A stretch of 47,302 nt of DNA from CAYVTD01 sp964577665 (GTDB lineage: Bacteria; Bacteroidota; Ignavibacteria; Kapaibacteriales; UBA2268): NCBI GenBank assembly GCA_964577665.1, contig CAZOBD010000009.1, forward strand, positions 1 through 47,302. The letters are read 5' to 3'. A program made the position numbers and the translations under genes. A model generated the notes under the pieces. It saw only the letters and a list, made by a program, of their open reading frames with translations. It had not been told where the DNA came from and ran no database searches. Numbering within the stretch: the first letter of the stretch is position 1; each line of letters starts with the position of its first letter. This document shows, piece after piece, positions 32,970 to 41,528 of the stretch.

Positions 32970-35009
32970 TCACTTCACTATCATCACGCTTCTGGTTTCA
33001 AAAACAGTAGGTGTTTTGAATATAATATAGTAATTACCGTCAGAAAGATTATATATGCTTACGGCCTTTTTAAACTCTCCAAAACTGCTTGCATTTTCAG
33101 ATAGAACTGTTTTCACTTTTTGTCCCAATATATTGCATAGAATTATCTCGGTATTACCTCTTTCTGAAAGGCTGTATGATATTTCAATGTTTTCTTGTGC
33201 TGGATTAGGCTGTATGGAGAGGAAGCCTGCTTTGCTATTCTCCATATTCAAAAGTCGTTTGCCGCCTTCAGGGCATACTCCGAGGAGCTTGAATTTACCA
33301 TTTATCAAATTAATATCTGCAGTACCTCCAATAGTTTCAAAGTCTGATAATATTAAATCGAATTCATCTGCATTGCCAAGTGCTGCTATGAAAGTGACAA
33401 TGGCTAAGGTATCACCTGGATTTCCAATTAAAGGGACATCATTCAGAGAAACTTTACCGATATTATTATCAACGATTTCAAGCTGAATATTTTTCGGTAA
33501 TAAGACTGTCCTGTTGAACAATAGCTCTGTACTTATTCCGCTTATACCTGTGAAAGCTAAATTCTCTTCAGAATTAAGAGTTATTGGGATATTCAATTCT
33601 TCACCGGGGTATGCCTCTACAGAACCAGCTTTTATTGAAAGTGATGCTGGAGGCGCATAAGTAACCTCGGCATTTAAAGAAAGGGTATTGGTTCTGCCGC
33701 AGCTGTCTTTGAAATCATAAGTCCTTGAGTAAGTACCAACCGGCGCTCCAAGAAAATGTACTTCAACATCAGAGCTTTCTCCGGCAGGTGTCGGATTTGG
33801 TGTGATAGTTTCTATCCTGAATTCGTTTATGTCCACAGGATCATCCCAGCTAATAGGAGTAGTTCCTGTGTTTGTTATCTGAATTGTCATTTGTGAAGCT
33901 GTGTTTTCCTGGTTTATGGTAAATTCCACTGAGTTATCAGAAAGAATAAAGCCTGAAGAATCCTTTTTCGCAGATAAGTTTAAAGTTACTAAAGGTTCAT
34001 TCTCAGAATCATTATTCAAAATAAGTTCAGCATTCTTTATACCAGATGAATTCGGTTTAAACAAAACCCGAAGCGTATCATCAGTATCTTCTTCTATTTC
34101 ATAAGGAGCAAAAGTCTCCTGAAATTCAAACTCAGACGCATCTGCTCCCTGGAACTGAGCATCAGATATAATTAATTCTGCCGTACCTGTATTGCGGATA
34201 ACTATCTCTCCAATAGAGTAATCTTCACACAGAATATCGGGGAAAACTCCTTCTTCGGTTTCGATAAGCGGAAAACCGGTTCCTTCTCCGAAAAGGTCAA
34301 CTATGGCGGGAGAGCCGGGTCCGTCGTAATAGAAACCCAATCTGCCGCTCGTTCGCCCTACATAATCCGGAGCAAAGCGTAGGGTCAGCTCTTTCTTCCC
34401 TTGGGCGCTTATTGTAAAGGGGCCTGTTTGATTTACAGTTTCAAACTGCTCGATGTCCGGGCCAAGCATTGCAAGAGAATCAATAGTAACCGCTATAACA
34501 GATTTATTCTCTATTAGAAATTCCGTTCTGAGAGAATCATCCATGATTCTTACCTTTCCAAAATCCAGCACTCCGGCATACACTTCAAGATGATTATCAA
34601 CTCCTTCGCCGGTAATGGTATATTTCAGCGTATCAGCCTGGGTATGGATGGTAATCTCCGAGTTTCTCTGTCCAGCCTGCGTTGGGGTAAAGATAAATTC
34701 ACATGTTTTCGAATCTCCAACGGGTATTGTAAAGGGAAAATATTCTACAATGTCGAAATCCCCCGCATCCCCGCCATCAATGTAAATCGTATCAATCCTA
34801 ATGGGCCACTGCCCTGTATTCTCAATAAATGCAGTAACCATTTTTGATTTAGTCCTTTGAAGGATTTCCTGCCCCATATCAATGTTTTGTGCATCTGCAA
34901 GGGGCATAACGATTGAAAAAACAGCATCCGACTCGTCGGATTGAAGCTGCGCCATTCCCGCCGTTACAAACATCGGCAGAAGAATCAGAATTAATAGTGT
35001 ATTTTTCAT
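32970..35009 (-). CDS. Secreted choice-of-anchor D / cohesin-like protein with T9SS tail
   Basis: A 679-residue exported protein with signal MKNTLLILILLPMFVTAGMA. Residues ~50-450 hold several ASPM/HYDIN-like choice-of-anchor D repeats, marked by phrases such as FIENTGQWPIRI, VIRNTGTAELIIS and IQITNTGTTPISW. Residues ~455-590 resemble a cohesin fold (SIKAGSVEAYPGEELNIPIT). The last ~80 residues (LSIQPNPAQENIEISY) form a T9SS sorting tail. I chose ATG 35009, with AAAGGT upstream, because it starts the signal peptide; an upstream in-frame ATG (35039) overlaps the transposase gene. Probably a cell-surface structural or adhesive protein. Confidence 0.85.
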   Translation of the reverse strand: MKNTLLILILLPMFVTAGMAQLQSDESDAVFSIVMPLADAQNIDMGQEILQRTKSKMVTAFIENTGQWPIRIDTIYIDGGDAGDFDIVEYFPFTIPVGDSKTCEFIFTPTQAGQRNSEITIHTQADTLKYTITGEGVDNHLEVYAGVLDFGKVRIMDDSLRTEFLIENKSVIAVTIDSLAMLGPDIEQFETVNQTGPFTISAQGKKELTLRFAPDYVGRTSGRLGFYYDGPGSPAIVDLFGEGTGFPLIETEEGVFPDILCEDYSIGEIVIRNTGTAELIISDAQFQGADASEFEFQETFAPYEIEEDTDDTLRVLFKPNSSGIKNAELILNNDSENEPLVTLNLSAKKDSSGFILSDNSVEFTINQENTASQMTIQITNTGTTPISWDDPVDINEFRIETITPNPTPAGESSDVEVHFLGAPVGTYSRTYDFKDSCGRTNTLSLNAEVTYAPPASLSIKAGSVEAYPGEELNIPITLNSEENLAFTGISGISTELLFNRTVLLPKNIQLEIVDNNIGKVSLNDVPLIGNPGDTLAIVTFIAALGNADEFDLILSDFETIGGTADINLINGKFKLLGVCPEGGKRLLNMENSKAGFLSIQPNPAQENIEISYSLSERGNTEIILCNILGQKVKTVLSENASSFGEFKKAVSIYNLSDGNYYIIFKTPTVFETRSVMIVK

Positions 35010-35035
35010 ATTATTTACCTTTATATTAAAAAAAA

Positions 35036-35614
35036 TCATAGTTTTTTTTGATATAGCAGGGGCAAATCATGAATTGCCCCAACGTTTTGTAGATTATCTT
35101 CGTCTAATTCCCAATTCAATGGGTTTAATTCAATATATTTTCTAATTTCAAATAATTCTTTTTCATTTCTGATAACGTGTTCGTAATAGGATTTTTGCCA
35201 TTTAAAGAAAAGATTTCCTTCCAAACGGTGAATCAATTTTGAGGCAGCTGATTTGAAAGAACCGACAATAATCGGCAATAATTGTTTGTCTCTGGGTTCG
35301 GTACACACGGATGGTAGGGAACACGCATGCGTGTTCCCTACGTATGTGTTCCCTATGGATGTATCGGAAATAATAATGATGGCATGAATATGATTCGGCA
35401 TTATGCAATAATAATCAACATCGGAATATGGGAAATGCTCCGGTATCTCTTTTATACATTTCTCAACAATCTCCCCCGCATCATTCAATTCCATTTCTCC
35501 ATTAATTATTTCTCCAAAATAATTCATCCTGTCTTTTGTGCATATCGCTACAAAATAATATCCTGCCTGTGAATAATCATAATTTGGTAACCGTATGTTC
35601 TTTCTGTTTTTCAT
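35036..35614 (-). CDS. REP-associated tyrosine transposase (RAYT, Y1/IS200-like)
   Basis: A 192-residue HUH-type single-strand transposase. The metal-binding HUH motif is MPNHIHAIII (His75, His77) and the nucleophile is Tyr144 in KSYYEHVIRNE. RAYTs act on REP palindromes, which crowd the DNA just upstream (35631-36020). Two such palindromes lie inside this reading frame. The 26-base one at 35315-35340 encodes GNTHACSLP (residues ~93-101), and a second at 35059-35080 encodes the tail VGAIHDLPLL. The insert falls between the HUH motif and the Tyr helix. The frame stays open, so the enzyme may still be active. Confidence 0.88.
   Translation of the reverse strand: MKNRKNIRLPNYDYSQAGYYFVAICTKDRMNYFGEIINGEMELNDAGEIVEKCIKEIPEHFPYSDVDYYCIMPNHIHAIIIISDTSIGNTYVGNTHACSLPSVCTEPRDKQLLPIIVGSFKSAASKLIHRLEGNLFFKWQKSYYEHVIRNEKELFEIRKYIELNPLNWELDEDNLQNVGAIHDLPLLYQKKL
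35059..35080. repeat. REP palindrome (GGGGCAATTC family) at the RAYT 3' end
   Basis: GGGGCAAaTC followed by ATGAATTGCCCC, one mismatch from a perfect 22-base palindrome and the same family as 35631-35652. It lies inside the transposase coding region and supplies its last residues. Confidence 0.85.
35315..35340. repeat. REP palindrome (GGAACACGCATGCGTGTTCC family) inside RAYT
   Basis: A perfect 26-base palindrome whose central 20 bases are GGAACACGCATGCGTGTTCC, flanked by TAG and CTA-side bases. A partial second copy (TATGTGTTCCCTA) follows at 35343-35355. The palindrome is translated in frame as part of the transposase. Confidence 0.92.
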
Positions 35615-36085
35615 TTTTGTTTCTCCTGTTGGGGCAATTCATGAATTGCCCCTACGTGATCTGAAATTGTTTTACTTGTGTCGGGCAATTCATGAATTGC
35701 CCCTACGTTTTGTGGATTTTCATGAATTGCCCCTACCTTGCGTTTCTATATGTCTAAGATGCTTGTTTCTACGTTTTAAATTTCCTTTTTGTTTCTGTAG
35801 GGAACACGCATGCGTGTTCCCCTACGTTTTGAATTTCTTTTTTGTTCCGTAGGGGCGAACCTGCGTGTTCGTCCATTTCCGGATGTTCGCCGTTTGTTTC
35901 CCGGCAGACACGCAGGTCTGCCCCTACCGTTATTTCATATCATTTTGTACGGAACACGCATGCGTGTTCCCTACGTTTCGCAATTTAACCTTCCGAAGGT
36001 TTAAAACCTTCGGAAGGATTCTTCTAACAGACAAAATTTTTCGAGCGCAGGGGGCTTCGCCCCAAACCCCAAATAGTCTAATAGT
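35615..36085. repeat. REP palindrome cluster upstream of the RAYT gene
   Basis: A 471-base gap with no gene, made mostly of palindromes from four families. GGCAATTCATGAATTGCC cores lie at 35631-35652 and 35683-35702, with a half copy at 35719-35737. GGAACACGCATGCGTGTTCC lies at 35797-35825 and 35951-35970. Imperfect copies are GGGCGAAC...GTTCGTCC (35852-35874) and GGCAGAC...GTCTGCC (35903-35922). ACCTTCCGAAGGT and its neighbour AACCTTCGGAAGG lie at 35987-36020. Most are followed by CCTACGTTT or CCTACC. Confidence 0.9.
35903..36020. repeat. Composite REP unit (BIME-like), copy 1
   Basis: Three palindromes in fixed order: GGCAGAC/GTCTGCC, GGAACACGCATGCGTGTTCC, then the CCTTCCGAAGG pair. The linkers (CCCCTAC..TTTCAT and CTACGTTTCGCAATTTAA) match those at 39160-39277. 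It ends 66 bases past the stop of the VWA-FISUMP gene. Confidence 0.85.
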
Positions 36086-38140
36086 CTAATCCCGCACCGC
36101 CCGAACCGAAAACCCGTTCGCCTTATTGCCGTGGAGCCTGTGTACTTCGCTGTAATAGTAGTACAGGTAACGGTACCACGCGTTTGACGCATTGAGCTCC
36201 GAAGACGACCACCAGTAAGCGTTGCGACCTATATTGTAGAAGGGACCATTGTAGCTGCGGTAGCCACCCGGAAGAGCGGAAAAACCGCTTGTGCCGAAAT
36301 CGGCATTGTTCTCTAAAGCTCCATCAATCCATAAATCTGCCCTGCCGGCAAGCTGTGAACCCTGGTCAGTACCTCTGTAGCCGGTGCCGTCAGCTTCCGA
36401 TTGCGACATGCCAAGGCACATCTCAAGCTCTTTCCATTCTTCGTCGGTTGGCACATGCCAGCCCTCCGGAGCTAAGCCACGCGGGTCGTTCACTGCATAC
36501 CAGTTGTATAGCTTCCCGTATATTGCCCCGTTCTCAGGGTCGTTGTCGTAGTAACACCATGCGCCTTCCTGTTTGCTATTTGCGTCTTGCCACTCTGCGT
36601 CTGTCTCGCAATGCCTTATCGGCTCGCCGTTTCGGTAATACTCAACATCCAGATTGCAGCCCATCCATATCTTTCCGCATAGCTCCACATCGGGATTGTC
36701 GCAGTAGGAATACGTCTTCGCCGCCGCCGTTACACGCGCCAGACACTGATTGCTCGGCGTTTTTGGCACACGCCATTTATAACTTAACCCACTTGCCGTG
36801 TCTGCTATCGTTATCCAGTCGGCGCCGTTGTTCGTTGTATATTCAATTTTAACCGGTTCGTCTTCCAAAATTCCTTCCCATGTTATAGTTGTATCACTTC
36901 CGACAAGTAATACCTCTCCGCCGTTTGGTTTTATCAGTTTTATAGTCTTTATTATTGGCAGCTTGCCTGGCCAGCCACCGCTCACAGTCATTTTTGCCGG
37001 GCAAACATCTGTTTCAACATCAAATCTGCAATAAACATATCCGCTGTCAGCAGGTAAATAACTCACGGAAATATCCTTCGTTTCTCCTTTGGCTATGAAG
37101 AAAGATTTAGGATTAATATCAAATGCCGCATTACTTCCTGTTATGTTCGAAACATTGAAATCAGCGCCCAAGGCAGTTACCTTTACAGTAGTATCAATTA
37201 AAACTCCCACTTCGGGCATCAGAAATTTAATATAAGAAGGCTCAAATGTCAGCTTTGCAACGGAAGCATCAGGCGACTGATACTTCGTCGCAGCCGTCAA
37301 GCCTTCCGTTAAAAGCTTAAGAACTAAGTTTGTCTTTCCCGCAGCGCAGGAGATGCCCGACTCCCATTCAATTGTACACGGCTCGGACTGCACTGTGTGC
37401 AAAATACGCATGTAAGTCTCCCGCGCCTGCTGAATTGTAGTGATATTATCGAAGTAATCTCCTCCAGTGCTTTTGGATATATTCTGCAAAATAGCCGGAC
37501 AGCTCATCCCGAGGGTAACACAAAAAACAGTAGCGCCAATTGCATTCGCTTTATTGATAATAGCCTGTTCACTGCCGCTTGCTAAGCCGTCCGTAATGAA
37601 AATCACGACTTTCTTATGCTTTCCCTTCTCCGCCGCAAGCAAAGCCCCTGCCATCGGGTCGATAAATCCCGCATTGAAGGCAGTGCCCCCGCCCGCACTA
37701 AGCGTATTCAAGCTTTTAAGAAGCCTGTCCTTATTCTTCGTAAAGTCCTGATTAAAGAAATTAGCCGTAGTAAAAGAAGTTATGCAGCACTCCGATCCCG
37801 ACGGCATTCCCTGTATCCATGCCCTTGCCGCTTCCTTAGCATTATTAAGATTCCCGGAAGACATAGAGCCGGAAACGTCAATCGTAATCACCGTCGAAAG
37901 CGCTTTCGGCGGCGCCGGCGGCGGACAAAAGACATTTGTAACTGTACGGGGCTGCCCATTCTCAGTCAATTCAAAATCTGAAGGCGAGAAATTCGTTATT
38001 TGCTGGTTATTTGCATCCCAGGCATAGAACTCTGCGCTCATTACCGGGAAGTTTGTGGTATCAGCGTTGAATAGATAGAGGCTCTGGCTGTATGCGGCAC
38101 AGCTTACAAAAAATGCGAGAAAGAAAGTCAGGTTTTTCAT
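36086..38140 (-). CDS. Exported VWA and FISUMP-domain protein
   Basis: A 684-residue exported protein with signal MKNLTFFLAFFVSCAAYSQ. Residues ~82-250 are a von Willebrand A domain with a complete MIDAS: DVSGS (88-92), Thr in SAGGGTAFN, and Asp in FITDGLASG. The middle is beta-sandwich (SYLPADSGYVYCRFDV) followed by an Ig-like segment (LIKPNGGEVLLVGSDTTITW). Residues ~485-684 are a FISUMP domain (Fibrobacter succinogenes major paralogue), seen in CGKIWMGCNLDVEYY, APEGWHVPTDEEWKELE, GTSGFSALPGGYR and WWSSSE, ending GFSVRAVRD. No T9SS tail is visible. Ligand binding or adhesion is likely; the partner is unknown. Confidence 0.88.
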   Translation of the reverse strand: MKNLTFFLAFFVSCAAYSQSLYLFNADTTNFPVMSAEFYAWDANNQQITNFSPSDFELTENGQPRTVTNVFCPPPAPPKALSTVITIDVSGSMSSGNLNNAKEAARAWIQGMPSGSECCITSFTTANFFNQDFTKNKDRLLKSLNTLSAGGGTAFNAGFIDPMAGALLAAEKGKHKKVVIFITDGLASGSEQAIINKANAIGATVFCVTLGMSCPAILQNISKSTGGDYFDNITTIQQARETYMRILHTVQSEPCTIEWESGISCAAGKTNLVLKLLTEGLTAATKYQSPDASVAKLTFEPSYIKFLMPEVGVLIDTTVKVTALGADFNVSNITGSNAAFDINPKSFFIAKGETKDISVSYLPADSGYVYCRFDVETDVCPAKMTVSGGWPGKLPIIKTIKLIKPNGGEVLLVGSDTTITWEGILEDEPVKIEYTTNNGADWITIADTASGLSYKWRVPKTPSNQCLARVTAAAKTYSYCDNPDVELCGKIWMGCNLDVEYYRNGEPIRHCETDAEWQDANSKQEGAWCYYDNDPENGAIYGKLYNWYAVNDPRGLAPEGWHVPTDEEWKELEMCLGMSQSEADGTGYRGTDQGSQLAGRADLWIDGALENNADFGTSGFSALPGGYRSYNGPFYNIGRNAYWWSSSELNASNAWYRYLYYYYSEVHRLHGNKANGFSVRAVRD

Positions 38141-38202
38141 TTTTCGTTTTCCTTTTTTATGTTAAATATAATATTTTTATTTCAAAAATTCAATTCGTTT
38201 GT

Positions 38203-38268
38203 GTAGGGAACAGGCATGCGTGTTCCTTACGTCTGTCGATTCTGATGGGGAACAGGCATGCCTGTTCC
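38203..38268. repeat. Two degenerate REP palindromes
   Basis: GGGAACAGGCATGCGTGTTCC (in 38203-38230; one mismatch) and the perfect GGAACAGGCATGCCTGTTCC (38249-38268) are variants of the GGAACACGCATGCGTGTTCC family, each followed by TTAC. They lie between the VWA-FISUMP gene start and the YhcG remnant. Confidence 0.85.
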
Positions 38269-38315
38269 TTACTGTTATATATTCCGTATCTCGAAGATAT
38301 GTAATATCTTTAAAT

Positions 38316-38603
38316 TTATAATAATTTCTTAAGTTGTTCTTCATCAGGAAGAGCATTTTTATATTTTTCGGGCAGTTCACTTACATTTTTGTAAATCATA
38401 ACACCCATCGGTTTGCTCGTATCTCGGAAAGCAAATTCAACGATTTTATTGTTTTTTTCTTTACAGAGAATTATTCCGATGGAAGGATTTTCGTGCTGCT
38501 GTTTTACGTATTCATCAAGGGCTGAGAGATACAGGTTCATTTTTCCCGCATATTCTGCTTTGAACTTTCCTTTTTTCAGCTCAATAGCTACTTTCGACTG
38601 TAA
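38316..38603 (-). pseudogene. C-terminal remnant of a YhcG/DUF1016 PDDEXK nuclease
   Basis: The frame from 38603 reads KVAIELKKGKFKAEYAGKM, then NLYLSALDEYVKQQHENPSI and GIILCKEKNNKIVEFAFRD. This is the C-terminal half of the PDDEXK nuclease domain of YhcG/DUF1016 proteins, including the ELK of the active site. The N-terminal ~250 residues are missing and no start codon precedes the nuclease core; an ATG at 38540 would give only 74 residues. The 5' end runs directly into the truncated RhuM gene in another frame, so this is a deletion scar. Confidence 0.8.
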
Positions 38604-39139
38604 TCATAATCATCCAGCAGCAAGAGAGCAGATGAATATCTTTCAAGAAACCACAGAAAATTATCCTTTTCATCATTTGATATATCCGCAGTAAGCGAAA
38701 GGGATGTTATCAGCTTAACTGCATCTCTCAATGACTTTACTTTTTCCTGTTCCTTTTCCAGCATTCTTTTATTCAAAGAATAGCCCTTTACAAGATATTC
38801 CTTTAAAATCTTGTTTGCCCAGATGCGAAATTGAGTGCCTCTTAACGAGTTTACTCTATAACCCACAGATATTATTACATCAAGATTATAATACTTGATA
38901 TTCCGTTTTACTGTCCTGCTGCCTTCTTTTTGAACTTGTGCAAATTTTGCACAAGTTGCATTCTCAGATAATTCTCCTGTTGAAAATATATTTTTTAAAT
39001 GTTTTTGAACAGAAGTTCTATCTGTCTTAAATAAGTCAGACATTTGATATTGGTTCAGCCAAACAGTATCATCATCGAGGCGGACTTCCACCCGAGTTTC
39101 TTTGTCTTCGGTCTGGTATATTTCAATTTTATTTTGCAT
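38588..39139 (-). pseudogene. Truncated RhuM-family gene (virulence RhuM-like)
   Basis: A 183-residue frame matching the N-terminal half of RhuM-family proteins: YQTEDKETRVEVRLDDDTVW, LNQYQMSDLFKTDRTSVQKH, a KRNIKYYNLDVIISVGYRVN segment and FRIWANKILKEYLVKGYSLN. Full-length members are about 330 residues. Here the frame breaks right after LLLDDYDY, where three foreign codons (SRK) and a stop come from the adjoining YhcG remnant. The product might still fold as an N-terminal DNA-binding-like domain. RhuM genes are often carried by mobile or restriction-linked regions. Confidence 0.8.
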
Positions 39140-39159
39140 AAATTACTCTCTAGTTTTCA

Positions 39160-39277
39160 GGGCAGACACGCAAATCTGCCCCTACGTTTGTTTCATCTCG
39201 TTTGGTAGGGAACACGCATGCGTGTTCCCTACGTTTCGCAATTTAACCTTCCGAACGTTCAAAACCTTCGGAAGGAT
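39160..39277. repeat. Composite REP unit (BIME-like), copy 2
   Basis: GGGCAGA/TCTGCCC (39160-39181), a perfect 28-base palindrome containing GGAACACGCATGCGTGTTCC (39205-39232), and the CCTTCCGAA/TTCGGAAGG pair (39247-39275). The order and linkers are the same as in 35903-36020. It ends 23 bases past the stop of the double-OmpA gene. Confidence 0.88.
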
Positions 39278-39299
39278 GTTATTATTTCGTTTTCAGGTT

Positions 39300-41453
39300 T
39301 CACTCCACTTTTGTTTTCACGGTAATTTCCACGGTTCTGCAGTAAAACCTGCCTTCGGGAGAATCATTGTCGTAAAGCAGAATTTCTTCACCCATACCCT
39401 GGGCTTCGGCGGAGTCGATTCCCAAAGATTTTTTTGCCGCATCCGCCCTTCGCTCTGAAAGCCTCAGGTTGTAATCATCATCGCCTGTTCTGTCGGTGTA
39501 GCCTTTTATAGTTACAATAGAACCGGGTTTTGTTCTGCTTTTTATGAAGTTAATAATCTCTTGATTTCTATCTTCTATGTCAGCTTTGTCAAAATCGAAG
39601 AGTATCAGACTGAATCTTTCAATTTCGTAATCGCCGATTTTCTCTTTTCGCTTTTTCTTTACGGATATTACTTCTATGGGAAGTGTTTTCTCTGCTGCCG
39701 TTTCGGTATTTCCTTTTTTGTCAGTTATTTCAAGTGAATAATATACCGGCTCGGGATGGCGGGGTATTATCTTCTGAAAATTTTCAAGTTTCCAGTCAAT
39801 TATCTCAGGCAAATCTCCGGTGCCGCTCGATAAAAATTCATTCTCCAGGCTCATGCTCTTTTGTGAAGCTGTAAGCTTCCAACTCTTTATACCAGCTTCG
39901 GATTCCGCTTCAGGTTTAAATATTATAACAGGTGGATTGGCGGTTCTTTCTATTGTTTCTATGAAAACAGGTTGAATAATATTTTGATTATCAGAATAAA
40001 GCTCTACCCGGCGGTTTTCAGCGGCTTTTTCCTGTTCATGAATAGGCGACGATGCTTTTTCGGGAAGATTTCTTGCTTCTGTATTGAGCCTGTTCTTATC
40101 AATTCCCCAAACATTTGCGAGATATTTCCTGACGGATTCTGCCCTTTTTTTTGAAAGTTCTATATTCTCCTTTTTACCACCGATATTTGAATTGCATCCG
40201 ACGATATTTAGCCCGGCTTCAGGATTTTTTAAAAGCCTCCTGCCGATTATGTTCAGGATATTATAATATATTCCAATTGTAGTTTCGCTGTTGAGGCTGT
40301 CTATTGTAAATTGTTCTGTTTCTCTGCTGCTCAGAAGACGGTATCTTGGCGGTAATTCCGCAGATTTTTCTGCAAAAAAGATATAATTCAAGAGAGGATC
40401 ATATCTTTTAGTTTCAAACTCTTCGATTTTAAAAACCGGATTTTTTATTTCATTGCCGAGAGAATCCATACCTGCTGCCGAGACTACGGGTTTCAAAAGG
40501 TATGATTTCGAGTAAAATAAAGTATCGGTTCTTATTATAATTTCAGTTGTTATTACTTTCCTGTCTGTCTTTTTTACAATTGTTTTAACAGAAGGTACCC
40601 CTGTTTCAATTCTTTCGTCTTCAATTCCCTCCTTAGATATTCGTATGGTGTCTATTTCGTATTCTTCCCTGTATTCTTCTATTATTTCATGTTTAGGTTT
40701 CGGAGAAAATTTCAAAGCGATACTTCCCCTCAAAGAGCTGACTTTCCAGTCTGTATCTGTTACAAATTCATTTAATCCCACATAATAATACAATTCCGGT
40801 GCTAAAAACAAAGTGCCGTTTTTGTTTAAGGGCAGTTCCCAGCTTACACCAGCAAAAGCATGAGCAATAAATGAAGCGGCATCGGGAATTTCACCGTCAA
40901 GGCCATTTCGTATTCTGCTGTGAGTGTCATTTCCGAGGGAATCAAGGAAAGTGCCGGCTCCTTCGGGCTTGGTGATCTCTTCTTTCTGATCGTAATCCGC
41001 ATTTACGTTTACCCCGGCTCTAATTCCAGCCGCAACAAAGAGACCTTTCCACAAATTGTAGGAAACATAAGGCTCCAGTCCGATATTTCCGAAAAGACCT
41101 TCCATAGTGTGCGTAAATTCACCGGGAGTAAGCTCAGTTTCTAAGATAATGGTGGTCGGCTCGGTTTTGGAAAGCTCTCCGTTGAAAGCCATAAAACCAA
41201 GTTTTCCCCCAAGCAATAATGAACTGTTGAGCGGCATTTCAAACAATAAACCGGCATTGAAACCAATACCGGTTCCGCTTTCAAATTCAGGACAGCAGTT
41301 TGGAATACCTTTCAGTTTGTAAAAATCTGCCGAATGCAGGTTGTAATTTACTCCGCCGTATGCTCCGTATCGCACTCTTAGAGTATCTTCCTGCGCCATT
41401 AAACAACAATGTGATAGAAATCCCAAAATAATCAGGCTTAACAGTTTCTTCAT
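39300..41453 (-). CDS. Outer-membrane protein with two OmpA-like domains
   Basis: A 717-residue envelope protein with signal MKKLLSLIILGFLSHCCLMAQ. Residues ~25-250 are beta-barrel-like (YGAYGGVNYNLHSADFY, GLFVAAGIRAGVNVNADY). Two OmpA-like peptidoglycan-binding domains follow. The first (residues ~405-500) has IVGCNSNIGGKKENIELSKK and NRRVELYS. The second (residues ~605-717) has LFDFDKADIEDRNQEI and IKGYTDRTGDDDYNLRLSER. Between them lies a beta-rich linker. Two OmpA domains in one protein are unusual and could bridge two peptidoglycan strands. GGAG precedes the ATG. Confidence 0.87.
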   Translation of the reverse strand: MKKLLSLIILGFLSHCCLMAQEDTLRVRYGAYGGVNYNLHSADFYKLKGIPNCCPEFESGTGIGFNAGLLFEMPLNSSLLLGGKLGFMAFNGELSKTEPTTIILETELTPGEFTHTMEGLFGNIGLEPYVSYNLWKGLFVAAGIRAGVNVNADYDQKEEITKPEGAGTFLDSLGNDTHSRIRNGLDGEIPDAASFIAHAFAGVSWELPLNKNGTLFLAPELYYYVGLNEFVTDTDWKVSSLRGSIALKFSPKPKHEIIEEYREEYEIDTIRISKEGIEDERIETGVPSVKTIVKKTDRKVITTEIIIRTDTLFYSKSYLLKPVVSAAGMDSLGNEIKNPVFKIEEFETKRYDPLLNYIFFAEKSAELPPRYRLLSSRETEQFTIDSLNSETTIGIYYNILNIIGRRLLKNPEAGLNIVGCNSNIGGKKENIELSKKRAESVRKYLANVWGIDKNRLNTEARNLPEKASSPIHEQEKAAENRRVELYSDNQNIIQPVFIETIERTANPPVIIFKPEAESEAGIKSWKLTASQKSMSLENEFLSSGTGDLPEIIDWKLENFQKIIPRHPEPVYYSLEITDKKGNTETAAEKTLPIEVISVKKKRKEKIGDYEIERFSLILFDFDKADIEDRNQEIINFIKSRTKPGSIVTIKGYTDRTGDDDYNLRLSERRADAAKKSLGIDSAEAQGMGEEILLYDNDSPEGRFYCRTVEITVKTKVE

Positions 41454-41528
41454 TTTTAAAACTCCGATAGATATAGATTTTTTTAAATAATATATTAACT
41501 TAAGAAAACCATGTTTTTCATATTAAAA

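Noticed and set aside
35595..35852. Plus-strand frame with repeated AIHELPL peptides
   Set aside because: The peptides are translations of the GGGGCAATTC palindromes; no gene is needed to explain them.
35315..36020. CRISPR-like array
   Set aside because: The repeats are palindromes of different families at irregular spacing, without constant direct repeats or unique spacers of equal length.
36289..36852. Plus-strand frame of 187 codons
   Set aside because: It lies wholly opposite the VWA-FISUMP gene, is Cys/Ser/His/Arg-rich and shows no domain.
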